Origin: ZC4RG17 sp036259475
Lineage (GTDB): Bacteria > Actinomycetota > Acidimicrobiia > Spongiisociales > ZC4RG35
NCBI GenBank assembly: GCA_036259475.1
Contig: DATABS010000042.1
Location: 1 to 64,000 of the forward strand
Direction of reading: 5' to 3'
Length of the DNA stretch: 64,000 nt
The notes below the pieces were generated by a model that saw only the letters and a list, made by a program, of their open reading frames with translations, did not search any database and was not told where the DNA came from. Below are positions 8,446 through 17,010 of this stretch, one piece after another. The stretch's first letter is position 1, and each line of letters begins with the position of its first letter. The position numbers and the translations under genes are program-made.

Positions 8446-9971
8446 AGCAGCCGCCGCAGCGCGCCCCGATCGACCTTGCCGAGATGCGTCTGCGGCAGGG
8501 CCTCGACGAACACCACCCGGCGGGGATGCTTGTACGCCTCGAGGCGCCCCAGCACCCACTCCTTCAACGCGTCCTCGGTCACGTCTTCCGTCTTGACGAC
8601 GAAAGCGACCGGCCGCAGCAGACCCGCTTTGTCCTCGACCGGAACGGCCGCTACCTCTCCGACCGCCGGGTGCTCCAAGAGACAGCTCTCCAATTCCTGG
8701 GGACGGAACCATTTCCCCTTCACTTTGACGGCATCGTCTGCTCGCCCCCGGTGGGTGAAATAGCCGTCGGCGTCGCGGGAGACGAGGTCCCCACCTACCA
8801 CCCACTCGCCCCGGAACACCTCGGCGGTGGCGTCCTGGTCCTGCCAGTAACCCAGACCCCGGGAGTTCCCCCGGACCCACAGCCGCCCCACCTCCCCCTC
8901 GGGCAGGTCTTGGCCTTCCTCGTCCCGGACCGCTACCTCGAAGCCCGGCACTACACGACCGAGCGTCCCGGGCCGGACGTCGCCCGGGATGTTGGTGACG
9001 AAGATGTGCCACATTTCAGCCGTGCCGAGCCCGTCGAGGATCTCGACTCCGAAACGATCCATCCAGGCGCGGTAGAGCGTCTCGGGGAGCGCCTCGCCGG
9101 CGGAGGTGACGAATCGGAGGGACGAAAGATCCGCCGTCTCCGCCCGGGGATCGGCCAGCATCTGGTTGATGGCCGAAGGGACGTGGACGAGGATCGTCGG
9201 CCGGTGCCGCTCGATCCGATCGTAGAGCGCTTCGGGAGTGGGCGGCTCGGGGAAGAGAACGCTGACCGCACCGACCGAGAACGGGAAGAAGAGGTTGGCT
9301 CCGGTGGCATATCCGAAATAGAGCTTCGGCACCGCCATCGTCACGTCCTCAGGCCGGTAACCGACGGCGGCCGTGTACAGGGCGGTGGTGTTGGCGTAGG
9401 ACCGGTGGGTTTGGGGCACGGCCTTGGGAAGGCCCGTGGTGCCACCGGAGAAGAGCCAGATGGCGGGATCGTCGCGATGGGTCTCGAAGCGGTCGCAATG
9501 GCCGCTCGTGTCCAGGTCGCTGAATGCAGGGTGACCTGCGACCTCGCCGCCCACCGCCAGCAGCTGCGTGGTAGCCCACTCGGACGCGCCCAACGCCTCG
9601 TCCATGGTTTCGATCCGGTCGACGTGGGCAACGGCGACCGGTGCCCTGGAACGGTCGATCATCGATCTCATCGCATCGGCTTCGAGATCGGGGTTGACCA
9701 TCACCGCTACCGCCCCGATCCGGAGGATGCCGAACAGGGCGCCTACATAATCAGGCCCGTCAGGAAGGGCGAGTAGGACCCGCTGTTCGGGCTGCACGCC
9801 GAGAGATCGGAGAGCCACGCCGTAGCGCCGGGCGAGGTCGTCCACCTCGCCGTAGCTCAGGGAGCGGGAATCGAGGCGAAGCGCCTCCCGGTCGCCATCT
9901 CCCTCCTCCACTCGTGCACCAAGGAGTCGCTCGTCGATGTTGAGTCGGGTCGGCAGGTCGACTTCGGGCAT
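8442..9971 (-). CDS. benzoate/2-aminobenzoate-type acyl-CoA ligase
   Basis: A 509 aa ANL-superfamily adenylating enzyme of the benzoate-CoA ligase branch. Visible motifs are the P-loop IWLFSGGTTGLPKAVP (about 170-185), the A5-type LDGLGTAEMWH, and the C-terminal hinge and Lys region (YFTHRGRADDAVKVKGKW; catalytic Lys in LPQTHLGKVDR). The aromatic-acid-like branch and the divergently placed tryptophan 2,3-dioxygenase and kynureninase make anthranilate a plausible substrate, but that is inference from context. A TACCTT box 8 nt before the ATG suggests leaderless transcription. Confidence 0.82.
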   Translation of the reverse strand: MPEVDLPTRLNIDERLLGARVEEGDGDREALRLDSRSLSYGEVDDLARRYGVALRSLGVQPEQRVLLALPDGPDYVGALFGILRIGAVAVMVNPDLEADAMRSMIDRSRAPVAVAHVDRIETMDEALGASEWATTQLLAVGGEVAGHPAFSDLDTSGHCDRFETHRDDPAIWLFSGGTTGLPKAVPQTHRSYANTTALYTAAVGYRPEDVTMAVPKLYFGYATGANLFFPFSVGAVSVLFPEPPTPEALYDRIERHRPTILVHVPSAINQMLADPRAETADLSSLRFVTSAGEALPETLYRAWMDRFGVEILDGLGTAEMWHIFVTNIPGDVRPGTLGRVVPGFEVAVRDEEGQDLPEGEVGRLWVRGNSRGLGYWQDQDATAEVFRGEWVVGGDLVSRDADGYFTHRGRADDAVKVKGKWFRPQELESCLLEHPAVGEVAAVPVEDKAGLLRPVAFVVKTEDVTEDALKEWVLGRLEAYKHPRRVVFVEALPQTHLGKVDRGALRRLL

Positions 9972-10099
9972 CGGCCCACAAGGTAGCCGAAACCGTTTTC
10001 GCGCATCAGGTGCGGTCTCTCGCCTGCCGACGACCGCGAGAACGGGTCGGAGGCGGCTTCGGCGGCGGAACCTCGCCCTCGTTCCTAGGCTGAGTGATC
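9972..10099. promoter_or_regulatory. divergent promoter region between CoA ligase and tryptophan dioxygenase
   Basis: The 128-nt spacer carries outward-facing -10-like boxes: TACCTT on the minus strand (9980-9985, 8 nt before the ligase ATG) and TAGGCT on the plus strand (10086-10091, 8 nt before the dioxygenase ATG). No convincing -35 element or operator palindrome is visible. Confidence 0.45.
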
Positions 10100-11185
10100 A
10101 TGGACGCAGGCACATCCGGCCTCTACTACCACGACTACCTCCAGCTCGATCGCCTCCTTGCCAGCCAGGATCTCCAGAGCGCCAGGGAAGGCGCCGGGGC
10201 CCACGACGAGATGCTGTTCATCATCGTCCACCAGGCCTACGAGCTGTGGTTCAAGCAGATCCTGTGGGAACTGGACGACGTGATGGAGGCGTTCTCGGGG
10301 ACCGTGCTCGACGAGCACGACACCGGTCGGGTCGTGAGCCGGCTGCGTCGCATCACGACGATCCAGCGGCTCATGATCGACCAGCTGGAGGTCCTGGAGA
10401 CGATGACGCCCATGGACTTCCTCGAATTCCGCAGCCACCTGGTCCCCGCTTCCGGTTTCCAGTCGGTTCAGTTCCGCCTCATCGAGAATCGCCTGGGCGT
10501 GCGTCCGGAGGATCGGCTGTTGTTCGAGGGCGCGCCCTACACGCATCGCCTGTCAGAGGCGCACCGGGAGCTCGTCGAGCAGGCCGAAGGCGTGGCCAGC
10601 CTCCACGACGCGGTCGATGCCTGGCTGGCCCGCACCCCGTTCCTGGATGAGTACTCGTTCTGGGACGCCTACGCCAAGTCGGTCGAAACCATGCTCGACG
10701 AGGACCGAGAGGTGATCGCCACCAACCCCAACCTGGGTGAGGACGAGCGGGCCGACCAGCTGCGTTCCTTCGACAAGACGATCAGCCAGTTCAAAGCGGC
10801 CTTCGATCCGGTTCAGCACAACGAGTTGATGGCTTCGGGAGCGCGTCGCCTCAGCCATCGGGCGTTCCAGGGTGCGCTCTTCATCTCCCTCTACCGGGAC
10901 GAGCCGGCCTTGCAGGAACCGTACCGCCTGCTCGAACTGCTGATCGACGTGGATCAGGGGTTCACCATGTGGCGCTACCGCCACGCCCTGATGGTGCAGC
11001 GCATGATCGGCGCCAAGATCGGCACCGGCGGCTCAGCCGGCGCCAAGTACCTCCTCAAGCTGGCCGAACGGAATCGGGCCTTTCCCGACCTTCTCACCCT
11101 CCCCACCTTCATGGTTCCCCGTTCGGCGCGGCCCGAGCTGCCGGAAGGCGTGGGCAACAAGATGCGGTTCCGGTATCAGCCTTGA
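10100..11185 (+). CDS. kynA: tryptophan 2,3-dioxygenase
   Basis: A 361 aa heme enzyme that opens the indole ring of L-Trp to N-formylkynurenine, the first step of the kynurenine pathway. The substrate-binding block HDEMLFIIVHQAYELWFKQ holds the active-site His (about H44). The heme-ligand His is in WRYRHALMVQRMIG (about H295), followed by the GTGGSAG ammonium/carboxylate-binding loop. It is longer than the roughly 300 aa bacterial form because of a helical insertion before the heme block. ATG at 10100 is preferred over GTG at 10094 because the -10 box spacing fits. The stop overlaps the kynureninase start. Confidence 0.93.
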   Translation: MDAGTSGLYYHDYLQLDRLLASQDLQSAREGAGAHDEMLFIIVHQAYELWFKQILWELDDVMEAFSGTVLDEHDTGRVVSRLRRITTIQRLMIDQLEVLETMTPMDFLEFRSHLVPASGFQSVQFRLIENRLGVRPEDRLLFEGAPYTHRLSEAHRELVEQAEGVASLHDAVDAWLARTPFLDEYSFWDAYAKSVETMLDEDREVIATNPNLGEDERADQLRSFDKTISQFKAAFDPVQHNELMASGARRLSHRAFQGALFISLYRDEPALQEPYRLLELLIDVDQGFTMWRYRHALMVQRMIGAKIGTGGSAGAKYLLKLAERNRAFPDLLTLPTFMVPRSARPELPEGVGNKMRFRYQP

Positions 11186-12309
11186 AAGAAGGCTTCTCCC
11201 GTTTCATTGGCGCTAACCCGCGCAGGCTCCACGCCGCCGCCCACTCCCATCATCCCTGGCCGGACGTGACCTACGAGGCTCACGTCCGGGCCTGGGAGGA
11301 CGCGGCCCGGCTGATGGACGACAAGTGGGATCATGTTTTCGGGACGGTGATGCCCTCCGCCCGGCGTCGCATCGCCGACGTTCTCAACCTTTCGGATCCC
11401 GACACTCTGGTCTTCGCCCCCAACACCCACGAGTTCATCCAGCGGATCGCCTCGACGCTGCCGGCGAGATTCCGCGTCCTCACCACCGGAAGCGAGTTCC
11501 ACTCCTTCTCCCGCCAGCTGGCCCGCTGGGAAGAGGCCCGGATCGCCGAGGGAACCCGAATCCCGGCGGAGCCCTTCGCCACCTTCCCGGCGCGATTCGC
11601 CAAGGCCTACGCCGGGCATGACCTGGTGTTCGTGAGCCACGTCCACTACAACTCCGGTTACGTCGTTCCGGACCTGGAACATCTCGTCGGAAGCCTGACC
11701 GGCGACTCCGTCGTCGTCGTGGACGGGTACCACGGGTTCATGGCGGTGCCGACCGACCTGGGCCCTGTCGCCGACCGGGCCTTCTACATGGCGGGGGGTT
11801 ACAAGTACGCCATGGCAGGAGAAGGGGCGTGTTTTCTCCATGTCCCTCCTGACGCCCCGGCGCGGCCGGTCGACACCGGCTGGTGGGCGGCATTCGAGTC
11901 GCTGGCCGGCGAGGCGCCGGGCGTGACGTACTCCCCGGGAGGGCAGCGTTTCGCCGGAGCGACCACCGACCCGTCCGGGATCTACCGGCTGGAAGCTGTC
12001 CTGGGCTGGCTCGAACGGCAAGGCCTCACCGTCGAGAGGATCCATTCGCATGTCGCCGCCCTTCAACAACGGCTCCTCGATCAACTCGATCCCGGATTCG
12101 TCGCCCAGCTGATCCCGGACCGGAGTGAGGCCGAGCGGGGTCACTTCCTCACCTTCCGCCACACCGCCGCTCGACAGCTCTACGACCGCCTCCATGGACG
12201 GGGGGTGATCACCGACCACCGCGGGGGCCGCTGGCGGGTCGGGCTGGGCATCTACCACGACGATGCGGACGTCGATCGCCTGGCCGAGGAAGTCAACGCC
12301 TGTATCTGA
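11182..12309 (+). CDS. kynU: kynureninase-like class V PLP enzyme
   Basis: A 375 aa fold-type I PLP enzyme related to kynureninase, which cleaves kynurenine to anthranilate and alanine. Conserved features are the N-terminal LHAAAHSHHPWPDV, the VVDGYHGF pyridine-contact Asp and the GGYKYAMAGEGACFLHV block with the PLP Lys. It starts at TTG (11182), overlapping the dioxygenase stop as TTGA; no ATG or GTG in this frame suits, and the protein begins with the expected FSRFIGANP segment. Tight coupling to kynA supports the assignment, but it is somewhat shorter and more divergent than classical kynureninases. Confidence 0.75.
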   Translation: MKEGFSRFIGANPRRLHAAAHSHHPWPDVTYEAHVRAWEDAARLMDDKWDHVFGTVMPSARRRIADVLNLSDPDTLVFAPNTHEFIQRIASTLPARFRVLTTGSEFHSFSRQLARWEEARIAEGTRIPAEPFATFPARFAKAYAGHDLVFVSHVHYNSGYVVPDLEHLVGSLTGDSVVVVDGYHGFMAVPTDLGPVADRAFYMAGGYKYAMAGEGACFLHVPPDAPARPVDTGWWAAFESLAGEAPGVTYSPGGQRFAGATTDPSGIYRLEAVLGWLERQGLTVERIHSHVAALQQRLLDQLDPGFVAQLIPDRSEAERGHFLTFRHTAARQLYDRLHGRGVITDHRGGRWRVGLGIYHDDADVDRLAEEVNACI

Positions 12310-12321
12310 AAGGAACCTTGG

Positions 12322-12954
12322 ATGGACATCATCGACTTCTTGGGGAGGATCGCCGTCGGTATGGCCTTGGCGGCTGTGCTCGGGTTCGAGCGCGAGGCGG
12401 CGGGCAAGGCCGCCGGCCTGCGGACCCACGCCATGGTGGGACTGGGCTCCGCCGTGTTCACCGTTGTCGGGATGGAGGCGTTCGAGAGTGCCGACACGTC
12501 CCGCGTGGCGGCGCAGATCGTCAGCGGCATCGGCTTTCTCGGCGCGGGCGCCATCTTCCGCTCGGGTCCACTGGTGAAGGGCTTGACGACCGCCGCCGGC
12601 CTGTGGGCGGCAGCGGCCGTCGGCATGGCGGCCGGGACCGGCCAGCTTCTGTGGGCGGTCATGGCCGCCGGTCTGGCCGCAATCGTCCTGGCCGGGCTAC
12701 GCCTCCTGGAACCGCTGCTCAGCAGATTCCGCCGGGGAATCGCCCTCGAGGCCTCCGTCCGCCCGGCGAAGTCGATGCTCGACGTGCGGCAGGCGCTTGA
12801 ATTGATCGACCCGACGTCCGACCTGAAGGACGCCCGGATGGATGACGACGACACGGTGACGCTGATGTTCATCGTTGGACCGGATCAGATGAGCCTGGTA
12901 CACACGAGCCTCCAGGCGATGGAACACGTCGTGGCCACCCGAGTCCTGGACTAG
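12322..12954 (+). CDS. MgtC/SapB family membrane protein
   Basis: The 210 aa protein has about four or five N-terminal transmembrane segments with the family signature GFEREAAGKAAGLRTHAMVG and GIGFLGAGAIF. A cytoplasmic C-terminal domain of about 80 aa resembles the ACT-like tail of MgtC homologues. Family members affect Mg2+ homeostasis and F-ATPase activity; the exact role here is not deducible. An AAAGGA ribosome binding site precedes the ATG, and the gene lies 12 nt after the kynureninase stop, so it probably belongs to the same transcript. Confidence 0.85.
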   Translation: MDIIDFLGRIAVGMALAAVLGFEREAAGKAAGLRTHAMVGLGSAVFTVVGMEAFESADTSRVAAQIVSGIGFLGAGAIFRSGPLVKGLTTAAGLWAAAAVGMAAGTGQLLWAVMAAGLAAIVLAGLRLLEPLLSRFRRGIALEASVRPAKSMLDVRQALELIDPTSDLKDARMDDDDTVTLMFIVGPDQMSLVHTSLQAMEHVVATRVLD

Positions 12955-12957
12955 CTG

Positions 12958-14322
12958 TCAGCCGGCGACCACTGGGATCCTCTCCTTGGCGGCCGCCACC
13001 TTCTCCTCGGGATAGTCGTAGTCGACCAGGTCGCCCCGTAAGTAGGCGTCGTAGGCGCCCATGTCGAAGTGTCCGTGGCCGCACAACGCCGTGAGGATGA
13101 CCTTCTCCTCACCCGCTTCCCGGGCCCGGACCGCTTCACGGGCTGCTGAGGCTATCGCGTGGGAGGGCTCGGGAGCAGGGATGATTCCCTCGGCGCGGGC
13201 GAACTCGACCGCCCGGTCGAAGCACTCGACCTGGCCGATCGCCTCCGCCTCCACCAGCCCCAGCTCGTAGACATGGCTGATGAGAGGCGCCATGCCGTGG
13301 TAGCGGAGTCCGCCGGCGTGGATCGGGTCCGGGACGAAGTCGTGGCCGAGCGTGTGCATCTTCACGAGCGGCGTCATACCGGCGGTGTCCCCGAAGTCGT
13401 AGGCATATACGCCTTTGGTCAGGGACGGGCAGGCGGCCGGCTCCACACATCGGATCACCGGGTTCATTTTCCCGGCCAACTTCTCGCGGAGGAAGGGGAA
13501 CGCCAGCCCACCGAAATTGGATCCGCCACCGGTACAACCGACCAGGATGTCAGGCTGCTCGCCGACTTTGCCCATCTGCACCAGCGCCTCTTCCCCGATC
13601 ACCGTCTGATGCATGAGGACGTGGTTCAGCACCGACCCCAACGAGTAATTCGTGTCGTCGTTTTGAGCCGCCACCTCCACTGCCTCCGAGATGGCGATCC
13701 CCAGGCTCCCGGTGCTGTCCGGATCCTGGGCCAGGATGGCCCGGCCGGACTCGGTGAGATTGGAGGGAGACGGGTGGACGGTGGCACCCCAGGTCTCCAT
13801 CATCAGGCGCCGGTACGGCTTCTGGTCGTAGCTGATGCGCACCTGCCAGACCTCGCACTCCAGCCCGAAGAGGGTGGTGGCGAGAGCCAGAGCCGACCCC
13901 CACTGCCCGGCTCCGGTTTCGGTGGTGAGCTTCCGAACCCCCGCTTTGGCGTTGTAGTACGCCTGGGGAACGGCCGTGTTGGGCTTGTGCGATCCCGCCG
14001 GGCTGGTCCCCTCGTACTTGAAATAGATGCGGGCGGGGGTGTCGAGCGCCTGCTCGAGGCGCCGGGCACGGTAGAGGGGGGTGGGGCGCCAGAGCTTGTA
14101 GACGTCGAGGACTTCACCGGGGATATCGATATGGCGTTCGGGCGTCACCTCCTGGGCGATCAGGTCCATCGGAAAGAGCGGCGCCAGGTCGTCGGGCCCG
14201 ATCGGCTCGAGCGTGCCGGGGTGAAGCGGAGGGGGAGGAGGTTCCGGGAGGTCGGGGACCAGGTTGTACCAGGCCTGGGGGATCTCGGACTCGTCCAGCA
14301 TGACCTTGGTCACTTCCGCCAT
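12958..14322 (-). CDS. tryptophan synthase beta chain, TrpB2 type
   Basis: A 454 aa PLP enzyme of the TrpB2 class, longer at the N-terminus than TrpB1 (LHPGTLEPIGPDDLAPLFP). The PLP Lys is in SPAGSHKPN (about K113), GAGQWG follows, and the phosphate loop is GCTGGGSNFGG. TrpB2 proteins condense indole with Ser, or use phosphoserine, independently of TrpA. There is no TrpA or trp operon beside it, so indole salvage or an alternative deaminase role is possible. The start has an AGGAGG site 5 nt upstream. It converges on the MgtC gene with a 3-nt gap. Confidence 0.88.
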   Translation of the reverse strand: MAEVTKVMLDESEIPQAWYNLVPDLPEPPPPPLHPGTLEPIGPDDLAPLFPMDLIAQEVTPERHIDIPGEVLDVYKLWRPTPLYRARRLEQALDTPARIYFKYEGTSPAGSHKPNTAVPQAYYNAKAGVRKLTTETGAGQWGSALALATTLFGLECEVWQVRISYDQKPYRRLMMETWGATVHPSPSNLTESGRAILAQDPDSTGSLGIAISEAVEVAAQNDDTNYSLGSVLNHVLMHQTVIGEEALVQMGKVGEQPDILVGCTGGGSNFGGLAFPFLREKLAGKMNPVIRCVEPAACPSLTKGVYAYDFGDTAGMTPLVKMHTLGHDFVPDPIHAGGLRYHGMAPLISHVYELGLVEAEAIGQVECFDRAVEFARAEGIIPAPEPSHAIASAAREAVRAREAGEEKVILTALCGHGHFDMGAYDAYLRGDLVDYDYPEEKVAAAKERIPVVAG

Positions 14323-14384
14323 CGGCGCCTCCTGTATGTCGGTGCCCGCGAAGCTACCAGCGCCCCGGACGGCCGGCCGATTCC

Positions 14385-14423
14385 GTGAAGATTTTCCCGG
14401 CCGGCTGCCGAGAAAATCTTCAC
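14385..14423. repeat. long palindromic hairpin, GTGAAGATT type (copy 1)
   Basis: GTGAAGATTTTC (14385-14396) pairs perfectly with GAAAATCTTCAC (14412-14423), and CGG/CCG extends the stem inward. It lies between the RidA stop and the trpB2 start, both on the minus strand, so it could terminate the RidA operon although no U-tract follows. A sibling hairpin with the same GTGAAGATT...AATCTTC outer arms lies at 54221-54257. Confidence 0.6.
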
Positions 14424-14434
14424 AAGTCGTGCTT

Positions 14435-14824
14435 TCAGGCTGAAGCGGTCGCTACCAGCTCCACCCGCGCTCCGGGTTCGAAGAGCTCGGTCACCCCGAA
14501 CAGGGCCATTGCCGGGAAATGGCGGCCGAAGACCTCGCGGTAGACCCTGCCCAGCTCTTTCAACTCCGCCTTGTAGGCGGTGACGTCGGTGGTGTAGATG
14601 ACCAACCGGACCAGCGACTCGGGCGGGAAGCCGGCTGTCTCCATACAGGCCGCCACGTTGACCAGAGCCTGGCGAAACTGGTCCACCAGGCTATCCGCCA
14701 GAGATCCGTCCGCCCGTTGGCCGAGTTGCCCGGCCACATACAGGGTCCGCTCGCCGGTCGTCTCCACCGCGTGGCTGAAGCCCACAGGGGGCGCCAGAGC
14801 CTCCGGGTTGACGAGGCGGTTCAC
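14435..14824 (-). CDS. RidA/YjgF family enamine/imine deaminase-like protein
   Basis: The 129 aa protein is of standard RidA length (chorismate-mutase-like trimeric fold). It shows LYVAGQLGQRADGSL, the QFRQALVNVAACMETAG helix, VRLVIYTTDV and the C-terminal GARVELVATA strand. It lacks the canonical catalytic Arg block (RxxV near 105; here FEPGARVELV keeps the Arg). The family hydrolyses reactive enamines released by PLP enzymes, but members in catabolic operons can have other substrates. The start is GTG, overlapping the preceding metallo-hydrolase stop (GTGA). It is the last gene of the four-gene coupled operon. Confidence 0.8.
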   Translation of the reverse strand: MNRLVNPEALAPPVGFSHAVETTGERTLYVAGQLGQRADGSLADSLVDQFRQALVNVAACMETAGFPPESLVRLVIYTTDVTAYKAELKELGRVYREVFGRHFPAMALFGVTELFEPGARVELVATASA

Positions 14825-15369
14825 CGGGTCACCTCGAAGGGAGGGCCGTGGCCGGGGACGACGAGATCGGCCAGTTCGAGCACGCGCTCTCGTTGCAGCA
14901 GCAGCTGGTCGAGGTCGGTTGCCCGCCGGTCGCCTTCCATCCCTTCGAACAGCCACAAATGCGTGAAGGCGACAGTCCCGTCGGCGGTGGCGACGAGCGT
15001 GGTGATGTCCTGGGGCGTGTGGCCCGGAGTCTCGATCAGTCTGACGTTTTCCGAGATCGTGGCTCCTTCCGCTCGCCGGTCAGTCCACTGGTCGCCCTGA
15101 TAGACGGCCCAATGATCGTGCAGTCGTACCGGGGGGAAGAGTGCGATGTTCACCGTGTGGTCGGGATGGTGATGCGAGATCACGACGTCGGTCACCTGGG
15201 CCGGTTCCACTCCGAGGCGGTCGAGCGGCTCGAGGATCGAGGCGCGGTCGGCCACCATGCCCGGATCTACGACGATCACTCGTGAGCCGTCGCGGATCAG
15301 CCCCACGGTGGATGCCACCCCGTCGGACCGTGCGTAGCCGGCATGGAGTACGTCGACGCGAGCGCTCAT
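14821..15369 (-). CDS. metallo-beta-lactamase fold hydrolase (MBLAC1-like)
   Basis: A 182 aa single-domain MBL-fold protein with the di-metal motif SHHHPDHT, a second metal His in ETPGHTPQDI and a terminal VPGHGPPF. The compact size and the THLWLFEG segment resemble MBLAC1-type hydrolases rather than antibiotic-degrading enzymes. The start is ATG at 15369, overlapping the enoyl-CoA hydratase stop (ATGA). In this operon it may act as a thioesterase or lactone hydrolase; that is inference. Confidence 0.8.
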   Translation of the reverse strand: MSARVDVLHAGYARSDGVASTVGLIRDGSRVIVVDPGMVADRASILEPLDRLGVEPAQVTDVVISHHHPDHTVNIALFPPVRLHDHWAVYQGDQWTDRRAEGATISENVRLIETPGHTPQDITTLVATADGTVAFTHLWLFEGMEGDRRATDLDQLLLQRERVLELADLVVPGHGPPFEVTR

Positions 15370-16193
15370 CTTCCCTTCCATTCGGGCTCTCGTCCCTCCG
15401 TGAATGCGCGGTGGAACTCGGCGTGGTCCTCGGTCGTCATGAGCAGCGCCTGGGTCATCGCCTCCATCTCGAGCGCGGCGGCCAGTGACATGTCTTGCTC
15501 GGCGGTGAGTAGACGCTTGGTGGCGGCGTAGGCGAATGTGGGGCCATCAGCGAGCCGTCGGGCCAGTGAGGAGGCGGCCTCGGTGAGCCCTTCATCGTCG
15601 ACCACCGAGGTAGCCAGCCCGATCTGCTCCGCCCGTGCAGCGTCGACCCGATCCCCCAGCATGAGAAGTTCAGTTGCCCGCCCCAGACCGATCAGTCGCG
15701 GCAGGAGGTAAGCCGATCCCATGTCGGCTCCCGCCAGTCCCACCTTGGTGAAGAGGAAGTGGAGCCGCGCCGACCGTGCGAGGATCCGGAAGTCAGAGGC
15801 AAGGGCGATGACTGCTCCGGCTCCCGCCGCCACGCCGTTGACGGCCGAGATCACCGGCAGCGGCACGTTGCGGATCCCCTCGACCACGGCTCCGGTCATG
15901 CGGGTGAAGTCGAGGAGCTCCCGGGATCCCATCTCCAGAAGGCGGCCGATGATCTCGTCCACGTCCCCGCCCGAGCAAAAGCCCCTTCCTTTGCCTGTGA
16001 TCACCAGCGCGGCCACCTCTTGGCGGTGGGGCAGCTCGGCAAGCAGATCACGAAGATCGGCGTAGACGTCGAAGGTGAGGGCGTTGAGCCGGTCGGGCCG
16101 GTCGAAGGTGACCGTCCCCACCCCGTCTGCGACTGCGAAGTCGAAATGTTGCCACGACTCGGTCAGAGCGGCCGACCCGCGGAACGGGCTCAT
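15366..16193 (-). CDS. enoyl-CoA hydratase/isomerase family protein
   Basis: A 275 aa crotonase-fold enzyme. The oxyanion-hole segments are GRGFCSGGDVDEI and AVNGVAAGAGAVIALASDFRI. The usual catalytic Glu pair is partly substituted: the second acidic position falls in AGADMGSAYLLPRLIG, where Asp replaces Glu. This pattern is seen in PaaG-like and 2-ketocyclohexane-CoA-type crotonases. It should act on an acyl-CoA. Both ends overlap neighbours by 4 nt (SDR upstream, MBL downstream). Confidence 0.83.
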   Translation of the reverse strand: MSPFRGSAALTESWQHFDFAVADGVGTVTFDRPDRLNALTFDVYADLRDLLAELPHRQEVAALVITGKGRGFCSGGDVDEIIGRLLEMGSRELLDFTRMTGAVVEGIRNVPLPVISAVNGVAAGAGAVIALASDFRILARSARLHFLFTKVGLAGADMGSAYLLPRLIGLGRATELLMLGDRVDAARAEQIGLATSVVDDEGLTEAASSLARRLADGPTFAYAATKRLLTAEQDMSLAAALEMEAMTQALLMTTEDHAEFHRAFTEGREPEWKGR

Positions 16194-16933
16194 TTCTGGA
16201 GCCCTCCCCCATCGAGCAAGATGCTTTGCCCGTTGATCGCTCCAGATTGAGGAGCGGCGAGGAAAGCCACGGCGTGGGCCACCTCCGCCGGATCGAGTAG
16301 GCGACCGAGCGGAACGACGTTGGCCAGCCACTTGCGGGCGGTCTCCTCGTCCATGCCCGTCTTCTCCTCCATCCGCTCCACCGAGTTGGCCGTCATGGGC
16401 GTGTCGACATAGGCCGGGCACACCGCGTTGGCGGTGACGCCGGTGCCGGCCAGCTCGGCGGCGACTACGCGGATGAAGCCCAGGGCGGCGTGCTTGGAGG
16501 CGGTGTAGGCGGCCGTATAACGAGTTCCCCGGTGGGAGGCCATCGAGGCGACAGTGATGACGCGTCCGTGGTCTCGTTCCCGCATCCCTGGCAGCACCGC
16601 TCTGGTGCACAGAAACGGGCCGGTGGCATTGACCCGGATCACCCACTCCCAATCTTCGAGGGTCGTGCGATGAACGGGAGCGGATGGAGCGACACCGGCG
16701 TTGTTGACGAGGACGTCGACATCCAGACCGGCAAACAACTCGTCGATCTCGGCAGGATTCGACACGTCGAGCCGGGCCGTCTCGATCGTTGCCGGGGCGG
16801 TGTCGGCCGTCTCGGCCAGCGCCGCCTCGTCCCGTCCGGTGGCGAGGACCTCGTAACCGTCCGCCGCCATCCGGTGCGCGACGGCCCGCCCGATCCCCCG
16901 GCTGGCGCCGGTCACCACGCAGAGTCCGCTCAT
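16190..16933 (-). CDS. SDR-family NAD(P)-dependent oxidoreductase
   Basis: A 247 aa classical short-chain dehydrogenase: VTGASRGIGRAV cofactor motif at the N-terminus, LVNNAGVAPS, catalytic YTAAYTASKHAAL (Tyr/Lys) after VASMASHRG (Ser), and PAYVDTPMT. The Arg in the first dinucleotide loop suggests NADP preference. It resembles 3-hydroxyacyl-CoA or 2-hydroxycyclohexane-carboxyl-CoA dehydrogenases. The ATG at 16933 is preferred because a TAGGTT box lies 8 nt before it. First gene of the coupled SDR/crotonase/MBL/RidA operon. Confidence 0.85.
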   Translation of the reverse strand: MSGLCVVTGASRGIGRAVAHRMAADGYEVLATGRDEAALAETADTAPATIETARLDVSNPAEIDELFAGLDVDVLVNNAGVAPSAPVHRTTLEDWEWVIRVNATGPFLCTRAVLPGMRERDHGRVITVASMASHRGTRYTAAYTASKHAALGFIRVVAAELAGTGVTANAVCPAYVDTPMTANSVERMEEKTGMDEETARKWLANVVPLGRLLDPAEVAHAVAFLAAPQSGAINGQSILLDGGGLQK

Positions 16934-16941
16934 GAAGGGGA

Positions 16942-17002
16942 AACCTAGTCGAGACTCCGTCACCCACGGGGACCGAGCCGGCGCCGCCGCTACTGGTAGG
17001 TT
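16942..17002. promoter_or_regulatory. divergent leaderless promoters (SDR operon / acyl-CoA dehydrogenase)
   Basis: Both sides carry the same box, TAGGTT, exactly 8 nt from the ATG: minus strand at 16942-16947 (ATG 16933) and plus strand at 16997-17002 (ATG 17011). The symmetry suggests coordinated expression of the two divergent acyl-CoA units. Confidence 0.5.
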
Positions 17003-17010
17003 GACGTCCC

